In this document: one piece after another, positions 5,696 through 9,886 of the stretch | Numbering within the stretch: position 1 is the first letter of the stretch | Layout: the number at the start of each line of letters is the position of its first letter | DNA from: an uncultured Acetatifactor sp. | GTDB lineage: Bacteria > Bacillota > Clostridia > Lachnospirales > Lachnospiraceae | Direction of reading: 5' to 3' | Length of the DNA: 9,886 bases | Assembly (NCBI GenBank): GCA_948496895.1 | Contig: CAOOJO010000065.1 | Span: 1 to 9,886, forward strand | Notes under the pieces: model-generated | What the model was told of the DNA's origin: nothing | Databases searched by the model: none | The model's input: the letters and a program-made list of their open reading frames with translations, nothing else | Position numbers and translations under genes: made by a program

Positions 5696-5932
5696 ATGGC
5701 AATACGGATATATCTTGACGAAATATTAAGAGAACGCCACATGACCTCCAAGGAGCTGTGCCGCCTGGTGGGCATCACGGAGGCGAACCTGTCCATCCTG
5801 CGCAGCGGCAAGGCAAAGGGCGTCCGTTTCGGCACCATAAACAGGATATGCTATCACCTGCAATGCGATGTGGGCGATATCCTGAAATTCGATGGGAAAT
5901 TAGAGGAGGAGGAACCGGAGCATGAAAAATAG
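5696..5932 (+). CDS. Small XRE-family (Cro/C1-type) transcriptional regulator, YozG-like
   Basis: The 78-residue protein is almost entirely one helix-turn-helix domain. The HTH reads MTSKELCRLVGI followed by the recognition helix around TEANLSILRSGKA (about residues 16-40), then RFGTINRICYHLQCDVGDILKF, the standard end of this family. The C-terminus is acidic (KLEEEEPEHEK). Start: the ATG at 5696 with AAAGGAG about 8 nt upstream. Such regulators are typically encoded after a DUF2975 membrane protein, as here. The palindromes at 4409-4469 are natural candidates for its binding sites, giving autoregulation of the operon (inference). Its end overlaps the start of the lipoprotein gene by 11 nt, so translation of the two is probably coupled. 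Confidence 0.9.
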   Translation: MAIRIYLDEILRERHMTSKELCRLVGITEANLSILRSGKAKGVRFGTINRICYHLQCDVGDILKFDGKLEEEEPEHEK

Positions 5933-6923
5933 AGCACTGCATCACAAATCGATGGCAAAGTCCCTTTTTACAGCCAGGCGTATGCTGACCGCCAGGCACC
6001 TGTCAGCTGCCAGATTCCTGCCAGCCGCCATGCTCCTTCTGGCTGTCCCGCTGCTTTCAGGCGGATGCGCCCTGGCCGAAGGCGGCAGGCTGGCCTTGGA
6101 GGAGCTGCCCGGGCAGGATGCCCGGCTGGCCGGGGTCTTCGTGACCAGAGAGCCTATCGAGCAGGGCCCCCTCGACCTGGAGCTGAACAGCCGCGGAGAA
6201 CTCGTGGCAAAGGACACCGGACCGGAGAAAATCTACGGCAGCTTCACCGGATATGACGCGGGCGCTGCCGCAGTGACCTTTCCCGGCCAGGAGGGCTACG
6301 GCATCTACAGCCTGGAGGCCCCGGAGGACGGAACCCATGAGGCCACCGGAAACAGGTACAATATCAGCGACCTGCCGTTCACGAATCTCCATTACTCCGT
6401 CTCCGACCAGAAGGACAGCGTCGAGGCGGACTTTTACACCGGCGCGGACAGCTATGTCCACTATTGCTTCAATCCCGTCTATCAGCAGCCGGATGGGCAG
6501 CTCTATCTGATGGCCGGTTCCGGCGTGTCCTCGGACTCTTTTTATGACGGCCAGAGATTCAGCCACAGCATCTCCGAATCCGTCAGCCGTAGCTCCAACG
6601 GGGAGGAGACCGGCCGCACCCTGGAATTTACCGTGAACATCATCGGCACCGGGCTGCCCCAGGAGACGGAGCTGCTTTTGATGGACGGGGAGAACCGGCT
6701 GCTGGAGCGCTACGGCGAAGAGCGACTGGAGGAGCTCACCGCCGCAGGGGAGACCCTGGCGCTTCCCGCGGAAACCGCTTATCTGATCCTGCAGCAGTCC
6801 ATAGAGGGCAAAGAATATGACAGCCGCAGCCTGTTCGACCGGAGCGCGGAAGCCGTGGAGTACATGGCGTATGCGGACGATGGGTGCCTGTATTTCCGGC
6901 GGCTCCCCCTGGCGTGGCCCTGA
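5922..6923 (+). CDS. Predicted lipoprotein or secreted protein of unknown function
   Basis: The 333-residue protein begins with an unusually long basic region (residues 1-31), a hydrophobic core (about 32-46) and LLSGGC with Cys49 as a possible lipidation site; the box is not perfect, since the residue at -3 is Ser. The rest is soluble, acidic and predicted rich in beta strands, with aromatic and Gly-rich stretches such as YGSFTGYD, EGYGIYSLEAP and DSYVHYCFNPVY. I recognise no family. Start: the ATG at 5922 overlaps the XRE gene by 11 nt, with GAGGAGGA (5904-5911) upstream, so it is translationally coupled and the last gene of the operon. The context suggests an envelope-facing partner of the DUF2975-like membrane protein. 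Residues 17-46 are built of five degenerate hexapeptide units. Terminator-like hairpin at 6975-7012. Confidence 0.75.
   Translation: MKNRALHHKSMAKSLFTARRMLTARHLSAARFLPAAMLLLAVPLLSGGCALAEGGRLALEELPGQDARLAGVFVTREPIEQGPLDLELNSRGELVAKDTGPEKIYGSFTGYDAGAAAVTFPGQEGYGIYSLEAPEDGTHEATGNRYNISDLPFTNLHYSVSDQKDSVEADFYTGADSYVHYCFNPVYQQPDGQLYLMAGSGVSSDSFYDGQRFSHSISESVSRSSNGEETGRTLEFTVNIIGTGLPQETELLLMDGENRLLERYGEERLEELTAAGETLALPAETAYLILQQSIEGKEYDSRSLFDRSAEAVEYMAYADDGCLYFRRLPLAWP
5970..6059 (+). repeat. Five degenerate 18-bp units in the signal-sequence region
   Basis: The codons give TARRML, TARHLS, AARFLP, AAMLLL and AVPLLS in a row. At DNA level the first four units share a GCC AGG/ATG-like core at fixed 18-bp spacing, so an old tandem expansion appears to have built the signal peptide. 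The last units are weak and could be chance. Confidence 0.6.
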
Positions 6924-6974
6924 CAGCCATGCCAAATCGGCCAATCGGATCCATATCGGCCAGGCTCACGGAAA

Positions 6975-7012
6975 AGACGGTACAGCCCTCCCAAACAGAT
7001 GCTATACCGTCT
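6975..7012. terminator. Bidirectional terminator-like hairpin between converging genes
   Basis: AGACGGTA (6975-6982) pairs with TACCGTCT (7005-7012), extended by AGC/GCT after one mismatch, with a 14-nt loop. On the plus strand it is followed by the T-rich ATTCTTATGCTTATG. On the minus strand the stem runs into TACCGTCTTTTCC, a short U-run. It could end both the lipoprotein operon (stop 6923) and the GH2 gene (stop 7147). The remaining intergenic bases (6924-7146) show nothing else I can support. Confidence 0.6.
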
Positions 7013-7146
7013 ATTCTTATGCTTATGAGCGATGTAATTTACCGCAATGTCGCCAGAATCATGCACTTGTGATTCGGATCACTTTCGGATCGCTAATGAA
7101 GAAGAGCATTCATGGCAAGTTTTCGTAATCAATCATACTGCCAGGC

Positions 7147-9886
7147 TCATGCCTCCACCGCAATCTCCAGGCTGGCCTCGCCCAGTCCCGGGGCGGACAC
7201 CCGCAGCAGGGCCTTTCCGGTAATCTGCCCGGCCCGCACCACTGCAAGCGCACGGCCCTGATAGGAATGGCACCTCCCTGCGGTATAATTGTCCTCTGTC
7301 ACCGGGCTGTCCGAGCCGAAACCTGCCAGGCAGGCTGCGGAATCCGGGGCCTCCTTTTCCGCCTCCGAGCCGAATGCAGCCGTCATCTCCTTCGTTCCCT
7401 CCTCGCCGAGAACCTTATGCACCGGCGACAGGGAATGGTACTGGGCCTGGGTGGCCTCCAGGGATGCCTCCAGCCGGATTTCTCCGTCCTTAACTACATT
7501 TCCGTCTTTATCCAGGATTTCCACCGCCACGTAGGAAAGTCCTTCTCCGTCAGCCTTAAGCCGTGTCTTGTCCGCCGTCAGCCGGATGGACGCAGGCGCT
7601 CCCGTGGTGGCGATCTCCGCCCTGGACACCTCCCGGCCTCCGTCCAGGCTCACGGCTCTCAGCACCCCCGGCTGGTAGGCCGTCTCGAACACCGCGCAGA
7701 ACCGGTTCTCCTTTCCCGCCGCGGCTTTGCCCAGGCTCTTGCCGTTCAGGAAAAGCTCTACCTCCTTCGCGCCCGAATAGACGTAGACCTTCACCGGCTT
7801 ACCGGCATATCCCTCATAGTTCCAGCAGTCCGTCATCTGGTTCCAGCCCCATTTGCTGACCAGCTCTTCCAGCCCATGATGCTCGGGATGCTGGACGAAA
7901 AGGCCGGTCTGGCTGCTGCCCCATACAATCTTCCGGTAGACTCCCTGAGGGGTCAGCTTTCCGCCGATGGTGATGTCCGCGTCATTTGCCAGCCGCCAGG
8001 GGTATTCGGACACATGGGAGGATATTGCCCAGGGGCCTTTCGCCAGCGCAGGATCCCCCTGTTCAAAAAATTTGCTCTTGCCGATGCCGGCCTCTCCGAT
8101 ATAATCCACAGCCGTCCACGTAAAATCGCCGATGACATAGGGGAGCCGCTCCACCAGCTCCCACACCCTGTCGAAATGGTCGGGGAAGCTCTCCGTGCCC
8201 AGGATGACCCGCTCCGGGTAGCGCTGCCCCGCGTATTCGTAATGGCTGTCCATATAGTTGTAGCCTACCACGTCCAGGCAGTTGCAGAAGCTCTCCGTCC
8301 GATCCTCCCAGGCGCCGTCCATCTCCTCGGAATCCTCGTTCTGGGCATTTCCCTGCCGCTTTGCCGCCATCTGCTCCAGGACGCTGGCATCGTCCAGCCC
8401 TGACCACATGGAGCAGAGCCCGTTGGCCACCAGCCTGGTGGAATCCAGGCTCCGCACGTAGGCCGCCAGCTCCTCGGCAAGGGTGTATCCATTCCCCATG
8501 CCGCCCCGCTCTTCCACCTCATTGCCCGTAGACCAGATCAGGATGCTGGGATGGTTGCGATCCCGCAGGATGAAGCTTTCCATGTCCTCCTTCCAGTCCC
8601 GGGCGAAGAACTGGCTGTAGTCGCCTGGCTGCTTGCTGTGGCCCCAGGCGTCGAAGGCCTCGTCGAACACATAGAGCCCCAGGCGGTCGCATGCCTCCAG
8701 CAGCACCCTGGAGCCGGGATTGTGGGCCAGGCGCACTGCGTTGAAGCCCGCCTCCTTTAAAAGGCCCAGCTTCCGGTATTCGCTGTCCCGCAGGGACACC
8801 GCCCCCAGCAGGCCGTTGTCATGATGGATGCAGCCGCCCTTCAGCTTCACCGTCCTCCCGTTGACCTGCAGGCCATGGACTGCGTCCGCCGTGACGGTGC
8901 GGATGCCGAAAAGGGTCTCCGCCTCATCACAGATACCCTCCAGGGCGGCCTCCCTGTCCAGACGCACTCCAAAGGCTCCCATGTCCTCCAGCCGCACCAT
9001 CACCCGATACAGGTTTGGATGCTCCGCGTCCCAGGTAAGGGGCCGCTCCACCGTCATGGGAATCCTTGCCACCGCCGTGCTGCCGGCCTTTACCAGCAGG
9101 ATGGCATCGCGCTGTATCGCAGCCCTCACGCCATGTCCCTCCTGGGCGGCTTCCACCTCCTGTCCGGCTTCTATTCTCTGTCCGGCCTCCATCTCCCGTC
9201 CAGCCCCTGTCCTCTGTCCGGCCTCTATCTCCCGTCCAGCCCCTGTCCTCTGTCCGGCCTCCGTCCGCAGCACAGCCTCTTCCTCCTGGCCGTCCGCAAT
9301 CAATGCGGCCCTCACCCTCACCTGATGGTCTTTGGTGAAGTGGTTGCGCAGGGTCACCTCCACCATGACATTGGCGCTCTGTGCCCGATCCGGCCTCTCC
9401 TGTCTTCCGGCCTCTCCCGCCGGTTCCACAGCCTCCCCGGCCTCTGCACCGGCTCCGGCCCCCACTCCGGTTCCGTAGTCGATCCGCTTCGTATAGGCGA
9501 AGATCCCCTCCGGCTCCACATGCAGGGGCTTCACATGGGACAGCTCCACCTGGCGGTATATGCCCGCGCCCGTGTACCACCGGGAGTTGGGCTGCATGCT
9601 GGGGTTCACCGTCACCGTCACCCGGTTCGTGCCGCCGAAATACAGCGCGTCCGTGATGTCCACAGAGAAAGGCGTGTAACCATAGTGGTGCCGCTTCACC
9701 AGGCTTCCGTTGACGGATACGGACGCGTTCATCATCACCCCGTCGAAATGGAGCCAGACCCGCTCCCCCTGCCACTGGGCCGGAACCTCAAAATACTTGG
9801 TGTAAGTCCCCACCGTCCCCGTGAAGTACCCCATGGCCGCTGCCGCCGGAGCAGATTCCTCCACATCGCTTTCGATCATGTAGTCA
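7147..9886 (-). CDS. Glycoside hydrolase family 2 enzyme, beta-galactosidase-like (5' end beyond right edge)
   Basis: The frame is open to the window edge. The codons before the internal Met at 9879 read D-Y, giving DYMIESDVEE, which matches the interior of GH2 proteins (usual LPHDW-like motif), so the true start lies to the right. Numbered from that Met: a sugar-binding jelly roll (to about 125, with GVMMNASVSVNG and RWYTGAGIYR), an immunoglobulin-like domain (about 126-300) holding two low-complexity insertions, the TIM barrel (about 310-620) with acid/base E454 (STGNEVEE) and nucleophile E563 (ILGTESFPD), then a DUF4982-like domain (VELFLNGKSLG) and a C-terminal Ig-like domain containing LAGFGSDSPVTEDNY. 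GH2 enzymes cleave terminal beta-galactosides, beta-glucuronides or beta-mannosides by a retaining mechanism; beta-galactosidase is the likeliest, but substrate is not proven. No signal peptide can be judged because the N-terminus is missing. Confidence 0.9.
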   Translation of the reverse strand, partial: DYMIESDVEESAPAAAAMGYFTGTVGTYTKYFEVPAQWQGERVWLHFDGVMMNASVSVNGSLVKRHHYGYTPFSVDITDALYFGGTNRVTVTVNPSMQPNSRWYTGAGIYRQVELSHVKPLHVEPEGIFAYTKRIDYGTGVGAGAGAEAGEAVEPAGEAGRQERPDRAQSANVMVEVTLRNHFTKDHQVRVRAALIADGQEEEAVLRTEAGQRTGAGREIEAGQRTGAGREMEAGQRIEAGQEVEAAQEGHGVRAAIQRDAILLVKAGSTAVARIPMTVERPLTWDAEHPNLYRVMVRLEDMGAFGVRLDREAALEGICDEAETLFGIRTVTADAVHGLQVNGRTVKLKGGCIHHDNGLLGAVSLRDSEYRKLGLLKEAGFNAVRLAHNPGSRVLLEACDRLGLYVFDEAFDAWGHSKQPGDYSQFFARDWKEDMESFILRDRNHPSILIWSTGNEVEERGGMGNGYTLAEELAAYVRSLDSTRLVANGLCSMWSGLDDASVLEQMAAKRQGNAQNEDSEEMDGAWEDRTESFCNCLDVVGYNYMDSHYEYAGQRYPERVILGTESFPDHFDRVWELVERLPYVIGDFTWTAVDYIGEAGIGKSKFFEQGDPALAKGPWAISSHVSEYPWRLANDADITIGGKLTPQGVYRKIVWGSSQTGLFVQHPEHHGLEELVSKWGWNQMTDCWNYEGYAGKPVKVYVYSGAKEVELFLNGKSLGKAAAGKENRFCAVFETAYQPGVLRAVSLDGGREVSRAEIATTGAPASIRLTADKTRLKADGEGLSYVAVEILDKDGNVVKDGEIRLEASLEATQAQYHSLSPVHKVLGEEGTKEMTAAFGSEAEKEAPDSAACLAGFGSDSPVTEDNYTAGRCHSYQGRALAVVRAGQITGKALLRVSAPGLGEASLEIAVEA
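9136..9261 (-). repeat. Seven tandem 18-bp units in the GH2 gene coding EAGQRT/GAGREx hexapeptides
   Basis: In frame on the minus strand from 9261: EAGQRT, GAGREI, EAGQRT, GAGREM, EAGQRI, EAGQEV, EAAQEG (residues about 207-248). The first four form a 36-bp higher-order duplication. They sit in a loop of the Ig-like domain, between beta strands that are normally joined by a few residues. Confidence 0.95.

Noticed and set aside
6911..6933. Hairpin GGCGTGGC/GCCATGCC over the lipoprotein stop codon
   Set aside because: Eight pairs with one G-U but no T-run after it; the hairpin at 6975-7012 is a better terminator.
7267..8403. Plus-strand open frame of 378 codons
   Set aside because: Antisense to the GH2 barrel, which carries both catalytic glutamates; no family character.

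Overview
The window looks like chromosome from a fairly GC-rich Clostridia, most likely a gut Lachnospiraceae. The support is the coding style (strong AGGAGG-type ribosome sites, GC-rich codons), the presence of Uma2-family, DUF2975-like/XRE and large GH2 genes, and a type I-C-like Cas3. This placement is inference from gene content; no rRNA or tRNA lies in the window.

Layout. (1) Bases 1-613, minus strand: the first 204 codons of a Cas3 (HD nuclease domain), running off the left edge. (2) Bases 614-997, non-coding: a strong cas3 promoter (minus strand). Facing it on the plus strand is a lone degenerate type I-C-like CRISPR repeat (771-799). The 16 nt directly after this repeat match the cas3 initial transcribed region at 14 of 16 positions, beside a TTC PAM, and are followed by a stable hairpin. 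This looks like a CreR-type crRNA-like autorepressor of the cas operon and is the most interesting item here. (3) 998-1563, plus strand: a Uma2-family nuclease-like gene split by a frameshift at an in-phase A AAA AAG slippery heptamer. (4) 1665-2801, minus, and 2989-4383, plus: a divergent pair, a membrane-anchored calcineurin-like phosphoesterase and a membrane-anchored phospholipase D/cardiolipin-synthase-like protein, each with its own good sigma-A-type promoter. (5) 4493-6923, plus: a three-gene operon of a DUF2975-like multi-pass membrane protein carrying eight hexapeptide repeats, a small XRE regulator, and a predicted lipoprotein of unknown function. Its promoter is bracketed by two 19-bp palindromes whose centres are 42 bp apart. 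(6) 7147-9886, minus: most of a glycoside hydrolase family 2 enzyme whose N-terminus lies beyond the right edge. A terminator-like hairpin (6975-7012) sits between the converging lipoprotein and GH2 genes.

How the parts relate. The cas3 region appears to be a self-regulated CRISPR-Cas locus whose other cas genes and array lie outside the window to the left. The membrane protein/XRE/lipoprotein operon looks like a self-regulated envelope module. Three unrelated genes (4493-5608, 5922-6923 and 7147-9886) all carry in-frame 18-bp tandem repeats, which suggests a shared local or genome-wide tendency to hexapeptide expansion.
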